From Bin87 sp965116565 (GTDB lineage Bacteria; Chloroflexota; Dehalococcoidia; Lucifugimonadales; UBA3495), in contig OZ220699.1 in the NCBI GenBank assembly GCA_965116565.1, forward strand, positions 2,356,001 through 2,420,000: 64,000 nucleotides of DNA. The letters are read 5' to 3'. Shown in pieces: positions 41,443 to 50,622 of the stretch (within the stretch, counting starts at the first letter, position 1; every line of letters begins with the position of its first letter). Below the pieces are notes generated by a model. That model ran no database searches. It was given only the letters and a program-made list of their open reading frames with translations, and was not told the origin of the DNA. Made by a program: the position numbers and the translations under genes.

Positions 41443-44400
41443 TCACAAAATCTCGCTCGCGTCCACATCCAGGTCATCGGGCGCCTCCGCTCCGGTGTTG
41501 TCCCTCCACCACTGCGCGAACTCCTCCTCTCCCATGGCATCCCGCAACCGCGCCAGGTGAGCCTTTACCTGCACCAGCATCGGCAGTTGGTATTGGTTCA
41601 CCAACTGGTACGTGCGCGCAACCCACTCCAGGGCGTCCGGGAGGTTGCCCCGCTCCTCCTCCACGATGCCCAGTTGGCCATAGGTTCGCGCCGCTCTGAG
41701 CACGTCCCTCGCGCTCTCGAACGCCGTTCGCGCCTGGTCGTACCATTGATACGCTTTGTCCAGGTCCCCCTGCTCGTGGAACACCACTCCCAGTTGCCGC
41801 GCCTCGACCCCCACTCCGCGGGTGTCCCCCATCCTCTCCCGGTACTCCATGGCGACGGTCAGCCATTCCTCGGCTTCGTCGGGAATGCCCCGCGCCTGCG
41901 CCAGCGTCCCCAGGTGGTGGAACTCCACGATCATCTGCTCGGTCATGCCCATCCGGTCGCACAGGCCAAGCGCCTGTTGGTACCACGACTGCGCGTCGTC
42001 GAACAGGTATTCTGAGTGATCCACCGTTCCCAACGCGTGGAAGATGTAGATTGCGGTCTCCTCGTCCCGGTTGTCCTCCACTACCTCACGCGCCCGGTGA
42101 TACCAACTCCGCGCCTCGTCGTATTCAAACCGCATGTGGCACGCCGAACCCAGCGCGCGATAGTCGTTGACCATCTCTTCGTAGTCCGGCAGTCGCTGGT
42201 GAATGTCCAGCGCCCTCATGTACCACTCCTTCGCCGCGCTGTACTGCCGCTGGTGGTGCCGCACCTGGCCAATGGCGAAGCAGGCGTCCGCGATGGATTC
42301 CTGGTCTTCGCCGCCGTCGATGATTTCGAGCCCTTTCTCCAGCCACTCCGAGGCCGCGTCATACTGCCCCCGACGCGTTGCTATCAACCCGTTCTGGTGA
42401 TACACCGCCGCCGTGCGCTCGTCTGTGTCGCCTCCTGGCTGCTCCAGCAAAAACGCCAGCAACTGTTCGTTGAAGCCCTCCGCACGGTCCAGGTCCATGA
42501 TCTCCACCGACTCCATGGCGTCGGTGCCCAGCAGGTATTGCCAGAACTCAATCGCGCCGTTCCCCTCGGCTTCCGCCGCCGTGTGCCCGATGGTGTCCAG
42601 CAGTTGACCCCTCAGCCGTCTCAACTCGGGGAACCGCTTCTGCATCCGGTAAACCTGCGCCAGCGGCTGAATCAGCAACTGCGCGTTGTCCCACTGCTGG
42701 TACTCAAGCGCGAGCCCCAGCGCCTGCGTCAGGTTGCCCTCCTCGGCGAGCACTGCTGTGGTGCCCGCATCCTGGTTCTCATACAGGCTTTCCATGAAGT
42801 AGTCGGCGGTGTCGGCGTACACCCGCACGAATTCCTGTTCCAGTTGCCGGATTCCGTTGCCCGTCACCTGGCCGCCCAGCTTGCGCCCCAGGAACCACGG
42901 CAGCGCCGGATTGATCTGATACACGCTCGGCGAGATTGGTTCCAGGAAGCCCGCCGCCTGCGCCTGTCGCAGCAGCGTGCGGCAGGATGCGTAGGAACGG
43001 CCCGACGATTGCAGCCCCCCGTCCGGTGTCAGCAGCGATCGCGAAGCCCCTGCCGCCAGGTCGTCCCCCATCACCTGCCCGTAAGCCCGCTCCTCTGTCA
43101 TGTGCGACAGGACGTCCAGCATCACCCGCCGTTGGAACAACGCCAGGAACGGCAGATGCGTGCGGTTCCGCCTCGACATCCGCGAGAATGAGTACTCCAT
43201 CGCGGCGGTCAATACGTCGCTGCGGCCCGCCTCTCCTCCGTCCGGATGCTCTTCCTTCAACCGTTGCAGTTCGCCGACCACCACCGAGGCCGGCACCTCT
43301 TTCATCGGTGGGATCGCCATCTGCATCGCCAGCGGGTGTCCGTCCAGCGTGTCAAGCAGTTCCCCAAAGTCCGCGCCCGCCCGCGTCGCCGGCACTTCCG
43401 CCTTGTCCATCAAGGACGCCGCAAGCGCCATCCGGTCCGACCGCGTCAATCCTTCCAACGTCAGCGATGCGTACGGTACAGTTACCCAGTTCTCGGCATC
43501 GCGCCGGCTTAGCAGTAGCGCGCTTGTCCCGACGGGGCCGGTCGTAGCCTCTCCCAGGAAAGCCGCCAGACCCGGCAGCTCGTCCTCCTGCAGCAACCCC
43601 GGATTCCCGTCGGGGAATCCCGCCACGTTCTCCACGTTGTCCCAAACCAGCAGCGACGGGTTTTGCTGCAAATACTCCACAACCCATCGACGCTGCTGCT
43701 CCGCCGGCATGTCTGCAAAATCCAGCCCCGCCACCGCCGTTCCGATCTCATGCACCACTCGCTCGAGACCCGCCGGCTGCGACGCCTCGAACACCGTGTA
43801 GAACACGCCGCCCGGGTACGCCACCCTCGCCGGCTTCAGAAACCAGCGGCATAGCCCCAACGACAATTCCGTCTTGCCTACCCCGGTGTCGCCCGAGAGC
43901 AGTACTACGGAGTTGGCCTGCAGTGCCCGTTCCAGTTGCCGCGACTCTGCTTGCCTGCCTACCAGCCCGTGTTGGCCCTGCGCCGGGATTTGCAGGTCGT
44001 CCGTCGGCGCTTCCTCTGGATTGATCACCGGCGGCCCCAGCGGATCCGGCTGGTGCTGCGCGATGACCGGCGGCACGTAGTGCTTTGATTGGTACAGCGC
44101 GGGCAACTGCCAGTCCCAGAAGACCCGTTTCCCGTACACCGAAATCCGCTCGGGTTCGTCCATCAATCCGCGACGCACCGAGGACACCGCCGTCGCAACC
44201 GCGTTTCCCTGCGCCAGCCGGTTGTAAAACGCCCGCATCGCCCCTTCCGCTGCATCCGCATGCAACGGCGCCGGCAGCACCGCCACCTGCGCCACCCCTG
44301 CCCCCGCGATCCCCATGCCTGCCGCCGACCAGGCGCTCATGGGCACGTCATTGCTTTGTGCCCCCGCCGTCACCAGGGCAACTTCCACCCCTCCTGAGGC

Positions 44401-45204
44401 CAGCGCGGCCCCCAATTGTCCCGGCGAAACCGGGGCGGGCGCGCCGTTTGCTCCCTCCAGCAGGAGGTTGCCGTCGCCGTCCAGCGTCACACCGTCGATG
44501 TGCGCGATGTGATAGTGGTTCGGGTTCCGGTCCAGTAGGCCTTGCAGCGCTTCCAAAGTCGCCGGCCTCGGGTTGTCCAGCGACGCCTCGGTGTTCAATC
44601 CCTCGAGCGCAGCGACCGAGGCCGTCGCCAGTATGCCTCCCGACACCACGTCGCGCTCCACCAACGGCCCCTGCGACGGCGCGTCCCCCTCCAGCGGAGA
44701 CGCCGACAGCATCAGAACGTGCAGCGCTCCGTCCTCCCTTTCCTCCATGGCCCCTGCCGGAAGGTCCGCCGCGGATTGTCTTACCACGCCGGCCAACCCA
44801 TTGATGAAATATCCCAACTCGGGCTCGTTCATCAGTTCCCACGGCAGTGACAGGAACTCGGGACGGCCCGACACGATCACCAGCACCCCGCGGTCCTCCC
44901 GCGCCATCACCTCGTCGAGAAACTCCCGGCCCTGGCCGCCGGATGCAAATGCGGTCTCGAACAGTAGCCGGCCCAGGTTGCGCATCACCGCCTCGACCGC
45001 CTCGACGCGCGCCACCGACCCAACGGTCGGGCTCACGTGCTCCTTGTGGTAGCGGTCCAGAGCCGCCCGCTCCTCGGCGGTCAGTGTTAGCCCGAAGTCC
45101 AACGGCGGCGCATCCCTGGATTCGCCGCCGGATTCGGCGAGGCTCACCCGCAGTTGGCCGGTTTCTGATAGGTCGTGTATCTGTAGCTGAGCGGCGGCGG
45201 TCAC
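41443..45204 (-). CDS. CHAT-like/STAND NTPase/TPR protein, CHAT catalytic residues absent
   Basis: A 1253-residue cytosolic protein with a modular signalling layout. Residues about 100-370 form a CHAT-like (caspase-like) domain: FLSLPWELMNEPELGYF (118-133), HIAHIDGVTLDGDG (232-245) and VEVALVTAGAQS (273-284). Here the catalytic His is Val239 and the catalytic Cys is Gly281. Residues about 410-800 are an NB-ARC/STAND ATPase: P-loop LLSGDTGVGKTELS (436-449; Lys444), Walker B SLLVWDNVENV (Asp522), LLLSRRD sensor. From about 960 to 1240 there are seven or more TPR units (e.g. AASEWLEKGLEII, AKEWYMRALDIHQR, AYQWYDQARTAFES). STAND proteins oligomerise after ligand sensing by the repeats. Possible roles are regulation or phage/stress sensing; no effector gene is adjacent. 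Confidence 0.88.
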   Translation of the reverse strand: MTAAAQLQIHDLSETGQLRVSLAESGGESRDAPPLDFGLTLTAEERAALDRYHKEHVSPTVGSVARVEAVEAVMRNLGRLLFETAFASGGQGREFLDEVMAREDRGVLVIVSGRPEFLSLPWELMNEPELGYFINGLAGVVRQSAADLPAGAMEEREDGALHVLMLSASPLEGDAPSQGPLVERDVVSGGILATASVAALEGLNTEASLDNPRPATLEALQGLLDRNPNHYHIAHIDGVTLDGDGNLLLEGANGAPAPVSPGQLGAALASGGVEVALVTAGAQSNDVPMSAWSAAGMGIAGAGVAQVAVLPAPLHADAAEGAMRAFYNRLAQGNAVATAVSSVRRGLMDEPERISVYGKRVFWDWQLPALYQSKHYVPPVIAQHQPDPLGPPVINPEEAPTDDLQIPAQGQHGLVGRQAESRQLERALQANSVVLLSGDTGVGKTELSLGLCRWFLKPARVAYPGGVFYTVFEASQPAGLERVVHEIGTAVAGLDFADMPAEQQRRWVVEYLQQNPSLLVWDNVENVAGFPDGNPGLLQEDELPGLAAFLGEATTGPVGTSALLLSRRDAENWVTVPYASLTLEGLTRSDRMALAASLMDKAEVPATRAGADFGELLDTLDGHPLAMQMAIPPMKEVPASVVVGELQRLKEEHPDGGEAGRSDVLTAAMEYSFSRMSRRNRTHLPFLALFQRRVMLDVLSHMTEERAYGQVMGDDLAAGASRSLLTPDGGLQSSGRSYASCRTLLRQAQAAGFLEPISPSVYQINPALPWFLGRKLGGQVTGNGIRQLEQEFVRVYADTADYFMESLYENQDAGTTAVLAEEGNLTQALGLALEYQQWDNAQLLIQPLAQVYRMQKRFPELRRLRGQLLDTIGHTAAEAEGNGAIEFWQYLLGTDAMESVEIMDLDRAEGFNEQLLAFLLEQPGGDTDERTAAVYHQNGLIATRRGQYDAASEWLEKGLEIIDGGEDQESIADACFAIGQVRHHQRQYSAAKEWYMRALDIHQRLPDYEEMVNDYRALGSACHMRFEYDEARSWYHRAREVVEDNRDEETAIYIFHALGTVDHSEYLFDDAQSWYQQALGLCDRMGMTEQMIVEFHHLGTLAQARGIPDEAEEWLTVAMEYRERMGDTRGVGVEARQLGVVFHEQGDLDKAYQWYDQARTAFESARDVLRAARTYGQLGIVEEERGNLPDALEWVARTYQLVNQYQLPMLVQVKAHLARLRDAMGEEEFAQWWRDNTGAEAPDDLDVDASEIL

Positions 45205-45654
45205 GTTAACTCCTCGATGTCCTGCGTCGACAACTGGGGACAGTCAAAGTAGCGGCATCCCCAGGTCGAGCGTTGGTCAAAAACTTTTTCGGCTTGCGCT
45301 GAGCGGTCTGAACCCCTTGCCATCATTCACATGATCCCATCCATAGGCACGCATTGATCGCAAGTCTGGAATCAGCCGTTCGTCGGTAGGTTGTTGCTCC
45401 TCAAATGCCGCCCGTCCACGTCTGTGGCGAACGTGCAGTGCGGATATGGGAGGAGCGTACGGCGACATGCGGAGCGACACTGGCGTCATCCAGACGGGGT
45501 GTCCGGCGTGCGCAATTGCAAATGCAACCCGATTGGGCTAAAATCGCCGAACATTCCAGCCCCTTTCGACTCTTTTCAGACCGCCGGCATTATAGCGCAT
45601 CGCACCGCGCCCCGGCGGCCTATCTTGCTACTCCCGCGACTGGACATCACGCCC
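45205..45654 (+). other. 450-bp divergent spacer
   Basis: No convincing gene. A 70-residue minus-strand frame (45277-45489) has atypical composition. A promoter facing right is at 45516-45544, and CATTAT/TATAGC sequences near 45589 could be a second -10. Confidence 0.5.
45516..45544 (+). promoter_or_regulatory. promoter of the CitE-like cluster
   Basis: TTGCAA (45516-45521), exactly 17 bp, TAAAAT (45539-45544) followed by cgccga. The leader to ATG 45655 would be about 105 nt. Confidence 0.6.
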
Positions 45655-46596
45655 ATGCCAGCCAACGACAAGATCAGGCGATCCTGGCTGCTGGTTCCAA
45701 TGTCCCAACCGGACCGCATCGCCAGCGCTCCGCAGTCCGGTGCGGATGTCGTCGTCCTGGATCTCGTCGAGTTCGTCGCCGAGGCCGACAAGCCCGCCGC
45801 CCGCGAGTTGGTCGCAGAGAGCCTGGCCCCCGCCAAAGCCGGTGGCGCAGAGGTCTTCGTCCAGATCGAACCCGACCTCATGCTGGCCGACTTGCGCGCC
45901 GCCGTGTGGCCCGGCCTCAACGGCGTCGTCGTCAGCCGCGCTGAGTCCTCCGGGCAGATCGCTGCGATCGACGCCACCATCGCCGCCCTCGAGAGCGAAC
46001 GCGGCCTGATGCCCGGCAGTGTCGAGATCGTCGCCTCCCTTGAAACCGGCCCCGGCAACCACAGCGGCTACGAGATCGCCACCGCCAGCCCCCGCGTCTG
46101 GGGCCTGTCCCTCGGCCGCGCCGACCTCGTCATGGACCTGCGGCCTGAACCCTCCGGCGAAATCCACCTGATGCAATACCTCATGCAGCGCCTGGTCACA
46201 ATAGCCGCCGCCGCCGGAAAAACTCCCCTTGGCGCGTGGTGGCGACACCCGGATCGCGGCCTCCTTGCCACGCCGGCCAACTCCCTCGAAGCTGCCCGAC
46301 GCGGCCGCGCCATCGGGTTCAAGGGTTCATTCTGCATCCTCGACAACCAGGTCGGTCCCCTCAACGACGGCTTCACCCCAACTGAAGCTGAGATCGAGGC
46401 CGCCCGCGCCATCCGGCAGGCCTACGCCGACGCCACCGAGTCGGGCACGATTACGACCGTCACCCACGAAAACGGGTTCTTCACTCCCGACATCGTGCGC
46501 CAGTTCACCAACGTGCTGGATCTGTCTGAGGCGATAGCCACCCGCGAAATGTTCAAAGCGGCGGTTCTGGAAGGCCGCCCCGTCCCCGTGCCTTAG
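45655..46596 (+). CDS. HpcH/HpaI aldolase/citrate lyase-type (CitE-like) protein 1
   Basis: A 313-residue TIM-barrel lyase of the CitE/malyl-CoA lyase group. Visible: RRSWLLVPMSQPDRI (phosphate/CoA-binding start, about 8), VVVLDLVEFV (metal-side Asp/Glu, about 31), EPDLMLADL, and the catalytic-Glu strand EIVASLETGPGNHSGYEI (about 123). The expected ETAxG is ETGPG. In the C-terminal half GFKGSFCILDNQVGPLNDGFTPTEAEIEAA matches CitE-like lid sequences. It likely cleaves or forms a hydroxyacyl-CoA or free hydroxyacid. First of three consecutive paralogues, 11 bp before the next. Confidence 0.86.
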   Translation: MPANDKIRRSWLLVPMSQPDRIASAPQSGADVVVLDLVEFVAEADKPAARELVAESLAPAKAGGAEVFVQIEPDLMLADLRAAVWPGLNGVVVSRAESSGQIAAIDATIAALESERGLMPGSVEIVASLETGPGNHSGYEIATASPRVWGLSLGRADLVMDLRPEPSGEIHLMQYLMQRLVTIAAAAGKTPLGAWWRHPDRGLLATPANSLEAARRGRAIGFKGSFCILDNQVGPLNDGFTPTEAEIEAARAIRQAYADATESGTITTVTHENGFFTPDIVRQFTNVLDLSEAIATREMFKAAVLEGRPVPVP

Positions 46597-46607
46597 GAGG
46601 ACGCCCG

Positions 46608-47573
46608 ATGGCCGATCAACCTCGCCGTCTCAAGCGCTCCGGCCTCACCATGCCCGTCGTAACCGAGCGTTTCATCAACAACGCCTGGCATCGCGGCTGC
46701 GACTACATCAACATGGACCTCGAGGACTCCGTTCCTCCAAACCTCAAGGACGTCGCCCGCAACCTGATTCGGGAGAGCATCCCCGTCGTCAACAAGGGCG
46801 GCGCGGATGCCGTCTGCCGCATCAATCATGACCTCATGGAAGCGGATCTCAATGCCGTCGTCTGGCCCGGTCTCATGATGGTCAACTACCCCAAGACCGA
46901 GCACGCTCACGAAATCCGCCGCATGGACGAGATCATCACCCGCCTCGAGGCCGAACGCGGTATTCGCCCCGGCGCCATCGAGATCGGTGCAAACATCGAA
47001 ACCGCCGTCGGTGTCGCCAACGCCTGCGAGATCGTTTCCGCCAGTTCCCGAATCCGCGAATTTGGCGGCGCGTCCGGCTACGATATGTCCCGCGACCTCG
47101 GCGTCGAGATGTTCGTCGCTTTCGACCAGTTCGTTTACGGCAAGGGCGAGGTCGAACTCACTGCCCGCGCCTTGGGAGTTACCCCGCGCGCCGCTCCCTT
47201 CACGCCCAACATAACGGGCAGCGTCAGCGATCCCGACCGTGCCTTCGCCGAAGCAGACGCCGCCCGCAGGTGTGGGTTCCGCATCGGCGGCGGCCTCCAC
47301 CCCAACGTCGTCGAACCCCAGAACCGCGGTTTCATGCCCACCGACGAAGAGGTGGCCGACGCCCATTGGGTGCTGGAGCAGTACCGCCAGTTGTCCCACA
47401 CCGGCGAAACTTGGCTGCAGATCGAGGACGCCGCCGGTCAGCCCCGCGTCATCGACCGCTACGAGGCCGCTCGCGCCGAGGAACTCCTGCGGTGGCGGGC
47501 GGCGTGCCAAGAACGCGACCGCGAAAAGAACGAGGCCATCGCCCGCGTCCGCGCCGCCGAGGAATCTCGGTAA
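46608..47573 (+). CDS. HpcH/HpaI aldolase/citrate lyase-type (CitE-like) protein 2
   Basis: A 321-residue paralogue: DYINMDLEDSVPPNLKDVAR (about 36), AVCRINHDLMEADLNAVVWP (about 65-84), EIGANIETAVGVANACEIVS (about 126), then FGGASGYDMSRDLGVEMF and GFRIGGGLHPNVVEPQNRGFMPTDEE. The Arg, Glu and metal Asp expected for CitE-like lyases are present. AGGAGG precedes ATG 46608. A C-terminal helical, charged extension ends the protein. Confidence 0.9.
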   Translation: MADQPRRLKRSGLTMPVVTERFINNAWHRGCDYINMDLEDSVPPNLKDVARNLIRESIPVVNKGGADAVCRINHDLMEADLNAVVWPGLMMVNYPKTEHAHEIRRMDEIITRLEAERGIRPGAIEIGANIETAVGVANACEIVSASSRIREFGGASGYDMSRDLGVEMFVAFDQFVYGKGEVELTARALGVTPRAAPFTPNITGSVSDPDRAFAEADAARRCGFRIGGGLHPNVVEPQNRGFMPTDEEVADAHWVLEQYRQLSHTGETWLQIEDAAGQPRVIDRYEAARAEELLRWRAACQERDREKNEAIARVRAAEESR

Positions 47574-47612
47574 GTCCCGCGCTGCCGCCGCCGAGCGCCA
47601 TTGGAATCCACT

Positions 47613-48560
47613 GTGCCTATCCTGGTCCGACGCTCCAACCTGATCATACCTGCCACGCAGAGCCGCATGGTTCGCTGGGCTTGGACTCGTAACGCTGATG
47701 CCATTACCATAGATTTGCAGGATGGCTCGCCGTCCGGTGATCTTGAAACCGTCCGCGAAAACCTCAAACCCGCATTGGCCCAGGCTGGCAAGGGGGGCGC
47801 AGAGGTATTCATCCGCGTCAACGCCTATTCCATATACGCCGACACTGCAGCCGCAATGTGCCGCGACCTCACGGGCATCGTTGTCCCCGGTCCATCATCC
47901 GCGTCCGATATCACCGATGCCGATCAGATCCTCTCCGAGTTGGAACGCCGCTCAGGCGTTGCCATCGGCAGCACCGAAATCTTCCCCTCCATCGAGACGG
48001 CCGCCGGAATCTGGAACATCCGCGAAATCATCGCCGCATCCCCCCGCATCCGCCAGGTCTGCATCGATGAGGCGGAGTTCGCAGCGTCCTTGGGCATCGT
48101 CCAGGCCTCAGACCCCGATCCATTCGTGTACGCCCGCGGCCGCCTCTGCATCGAGGCCACCGCCGCCGGCGTCCAGCCCATCGCCGTCGCCGACCCCATG
48201 GGACTCGGCGTCGCGGGTCTCGCCCACGAAGATCTGGTCCAAACCGCCACCGACGTCCGCAACCTCGGGTTCAAGGGCATGGTCTGCAGCCATCCCATTT
48301 GGATCAACCCCGTCAACGAGGCATACACGCCCACCGAGTCCCGCGTCGACTACTACACCCAGGTTCGCGAGGTGTTCGCCCAGGCGTTGGCCGCTGGCAC
48401 CGCCGCCGCACCTTTCGCCGGCCGCATGATCGACGTCCCTGTGGACGAATGGGCTAAGGACGTCCTCGCCATGAGTGCCGCCTGCGCTGCCCGCGACGCG
48501 GAAAAACAGGCTGCCCTTGAAAGAGCACGCGCTTGGCAGGACTCCTACGGCCCCGATTAG
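47613..48560 (+). CDS. HpcH/HpaI aldolase/citrate lyase-type (CitE-like) protein 3
   Basis: A 315-residue paralogue: RRSNLIIPATQSRMVRWAW (about 5), AITIDLQDGSPSGDLETVR (about 30), AEVFIRVNAYSIYADTAAA (about 61), EIFPSIETAAGIWNIREIIA (about 120), and GFKGMVCSHPIWINPVNEAYTPTESRVDYY. Start: GTG 47613 (MPILVRRSNL) or TTG 47601; neither has a clear Shine-Dalgarno. Together the three genes look like a cassette of diverged duplicates, perhaps acting on different CoA esters or forming a hetero-oligomer. Confidence 0.86.
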   Translation: MPILVRRSNLIIPATQSRMVRWAWTRNADAITIDLQDGSPSGDLETVRENLKPALAQAGKGGAEVFIRVNAYSIYADTAAAMCRDLTGIVVPGPSSASDITDADQILSELERRSGVAIGSTEIFPSIETAAGIWNIREIIAASPRIRQVCIDEAEFAASLGIVQASDPDPFVYARGRLCIEATAAGVQPIAVADPMGLGVAGLAHEDLVQTATDVRNLGFKGMVCSHPIWINPVNEAYTPTESRVDYYTQVREVFAQALAAGTAAAPFAGRMIDVPVDEWAKDVLAMSAACAARDAEKQAALERARAWQDSYGPD

Positions 48561-48661
48561 CCCGCTCTCCCTCGGCGCCGGGGTGGTCAACCGCGCCAGC
48601 CAAAGGTCCCCAAGTCCCCCGCCCTCTATGGGCGGCGCATCCACCCCACTCACCGCCACCC

Positions 48662-48682
48662 ACGGTGAGCCCGTCGAACCAT
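48662..48682. repeat. dispersed repeat with the gtcgaacc core
   Basis: The sequence cacggtgagcccgtcgaacc followed by a matches the unit that is tandemly repeated at 59569-59880 and present singly at 56321. It lies in the 254-bp gap before the PNPOx-like gene. Confidence 0.45.
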
Positions 48683-48814
48683 GACCTCGCGCAATCAAAC
48701 CACCAATCCGCAACCTGCCTTCAACACGACCCGGCAATCCTGTGTATCCTGTAAAACAAGCCTGGCGTTGAACGGACATCCGCTGACGACCGCAGAACGC
48801 GCGGAGGAACAACC

Positions 48815-49231
48815 ATGATCTACATCGACGACGATATGCGCCGCCGCATCGACAACGCCCTCGCCGATCGCTGCCCCATGTTCATCGCCACCGTCTCCCC
48901 CGACGGCGAGCCCCAGATCAGCATGCGCGGCAGCGTCCTGGTCTTCGACCGCGAGACCCTGGCCTTCTGGGAGCGTGGCTGGCGTCAGTCCGCCGCCAAC
49001 GTGCAGGACGGTTCAAAGATCGTCCTTTTCTATCGGCACCCCACCGAACGCGTCAACTTGCGCTTTTACGGTACCGCCACCATGTACCGCTCCGGCGCGA
49101 TCCGCGACAACGTCATGTCCCGGACCGTCCAGGGCGAACTTGATCGCGACCCCGACCGCACCGGTGCCGCGGTCCTCGTCCGCCTCTACCGCATCAACCA
49201 GCTCTCCGGCGAAGTCCTCCAGGAACGCTGA
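48815..49231 (+). CDS. pyridoxamine 5'-phosphate oxidase-like FMN-binding protein
   Basis: A 138-residue split-barrel flavoprotein: MFIATVSPDGEPQISMRGSV (about 22-41) is the classic first strand pair; KIVLFYRHPTERVNLRFYGTATM (about 67) is the FMN-binding strand. Members bind FMN or F420 and reduce diverse small molecules. GGAGG lies 7 nt before ATG 48815. Not a true PdxH, which is longer and carries a C-terminal RxP motif. Single gene after the CitE-like cluster. Confidence 0.86.
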   Translation: MIYIDDDMRRRIDNALADRCPMFIATVSPDGEPQISMRGSVLVFDRETLAFWERGWRQSAANVQDGSKIVLFYRHPTERVNLRFYGTATMYRSGAIRDNVMSRTVQGELDRDPDRTGAAVLVRLYRINQLSGEVLQER

Positions 49232-49294
49232 CGCTCCTGTGTCATACTGATATACTGAGGACACCCGATCGCGTCGATTCATGCTGGACGGTCC

Positions 49295-49477
49295 ATGGCA
49301 TTAATTAGTGGAATTTTCGGCGGTTTGCTCTGCGGCTTGGTGCCGGCCGTCATTCTCGGTTTCCTTTCCGTGCTGCCGCATATGGGATGGACTGAATACG
49401 CAATTCTGCCCGTGTTTTTCCTGGTAGGCCTCCCCAGCGCATTGGTGATCGGGTCAAAAACTTCACAACCCCGCTGA
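49295..49477 (+). CDS. small membrane protein, unknown
   Basis: A 60-residue, very hydrophobic protein with two likely membrane helices (GIFGGLLCGLVPAVILGFL and YAILPVFFLVGLPSALVIG) and a short basic tail. Codon use and composition fit a real small gene, and the next small membrane gene starts 8 bp later. Function unknown. Confidence 0.55.
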   Translation: MALISGIFGGLLCGLVPAVILGFLSVLPHMGWTEYAILPVFFLVGLPSALVIGSKTSQPR

Positions 49478-49485
49478 CGGCTCAA

Positions 49486-49761
49486 ATGCGGCGGATGGGC
49501 AAATCGTTGGCGCGGACTGTTTCGGCGTGGATCTTCATCGGATGGGTGGTTTGGCTGTTCCTGCTGGTTCCCTACGGTGTGTCGGCATACGACTGCAGGT
49601 CCCCGGTTCCCGATGCCACATGGTTCACCTGCCTGAAATCCGTCGCTCACGACCTCCGCCACGATTCCAACCTGGCCACCTACGCCACTGCCACCGTCGC
49701 CGCCGCCATCGCGTTCCAGTTGAGCGCCCGCAACCGCGAGTCAAGCGCCGACACCGACTGA
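49486..49761 (+). CDS. small membrane protein, unknown
   Basis: A 91-residue protein with a basic N-terminus, one clear helix (AWIFIGWVVWLFLLVPYGVS, about 14-33), an extracytoplasmic or loop part with two cysteines (DCRSPVPDATWFTC) and a weaker second helix (ATYATATVAAAIAFQL). It forms a pair with the preceding gene. No family recognised. Confidence 0.55.
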   Translation: MRRMGKSLARTVSAWIFIGWVVWLFLLVPYGVSAYDCRSPVPDATWFTCLKSVAHDLRHDSNLATYATATVAAAIAFQLSARNRESSADTD

Positions 49762-49878
49762 TCCCCTCCGCCCGTCGTAGCCAACGAGATTCCATCGGTC
49801 CGGCCTCGTGTCATGCGACGACGCAACCACGTGGCAGCGATAATCATCCGCCCCGAGGCTCCTGTGGACCGGGCGTCC

Positions 49879-50622
49879 CTAAACCGCCAACCACGCCTCC
49901 CTCAACAGCAACGACACGCTGCCGCCAACGGTCACTGCCACCACTAAATAGCGAAACACCCGCAGGCTGATCCGGCTGGCAATCACCGCCGCCACCGCCG
50001 AACCCAATAACACGGCAATGGCTAGCACGCCGATGTTCGTGGCCGTCTCGGTGCCCACCAACCCGGACACCGCGAACAGCGTCATCGCCAGGATGGCCGC
50101 AAGCAGGAAGTACAACGCCAGCGTCCCCCGGATCGTGTCTCGCGACCAGTCCTGCGCTATCGCGTAAAGAGCGGCCAACGGCGCGCCCACCGCAAAAGTC
50201 GTCACCAGGAACGTCGTGACGGACCCGTACACCGGCGCCATCAACGGTCGGCGCGCCCCTGGTAGCTGGATGCTGAACAGGCTCATCAGGGCCGTCACCA
50301 ACACCACCAGCGCGACGATGACGCGTAATGCCGAGGGATTGAACTCTTGTAGCAGGAAGACTCCGATGGGAACCGGAGGCAACCCGGCCACGAGAAACGG
50401 CCACGTTTCACGCAGCCGCAGGTGCCGCCACGTCTGCAAAACCGTCAATCCGGTCGTCAGTATGATCATGGCATGCGCGACCACCACCGCCTCCCGTGGA
50501 GCCAGGATCAGGAGCAGGAACGGCATCGCTACCGTGCCCAACCCAAAGCTGATCGTCCCCAGCACCACCGCCCCAAAGAACATTGCCCCCAACCCCAGCG
50601 CCAGCTCCCACCCCGTCAGCAT
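49879..50622 (-). CDS. TauE/SafE family membrane transporter
   Basis: A 247-residue protein with about eight hydrophobic segments. Family features: an N-terminal GAMFFGAVVLGTISFGLGTV (glycine-rich first repeat), ALRVIVALVVLVTALMSLF before the central loop, and a second inverted repeat around FLVTTFAVGAPLAALYAIAQ. Members export or import sulfite, sulfoacetate or related organosulfur anions. It is transcribed alone, convergent to the small membrane genes. The substrate is not deducible. Confidence 0.88.
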   Translation of the reverse strand: MLTGWELALGLGAMFFGAVVLGTISFGLGTVAMPFLLLILAPREAVVVAHAMIILTTGLTVLQTWRHLRLRETWPFLVAGLPPVPIGVFLLQEFNPSALRVIVALVVLVTALMSLFSIQLPGARRPLMAPVYGSVTTFLVTTFAVGAPLAALYAIAQDWSRDTIRGTLALYFLLAAILAMTLFAVSGLVGTETATNIGVLAIAVLLGSAVAAVIASRISLRVFRYLVVAVTVGGSVSLLLREAWLAV

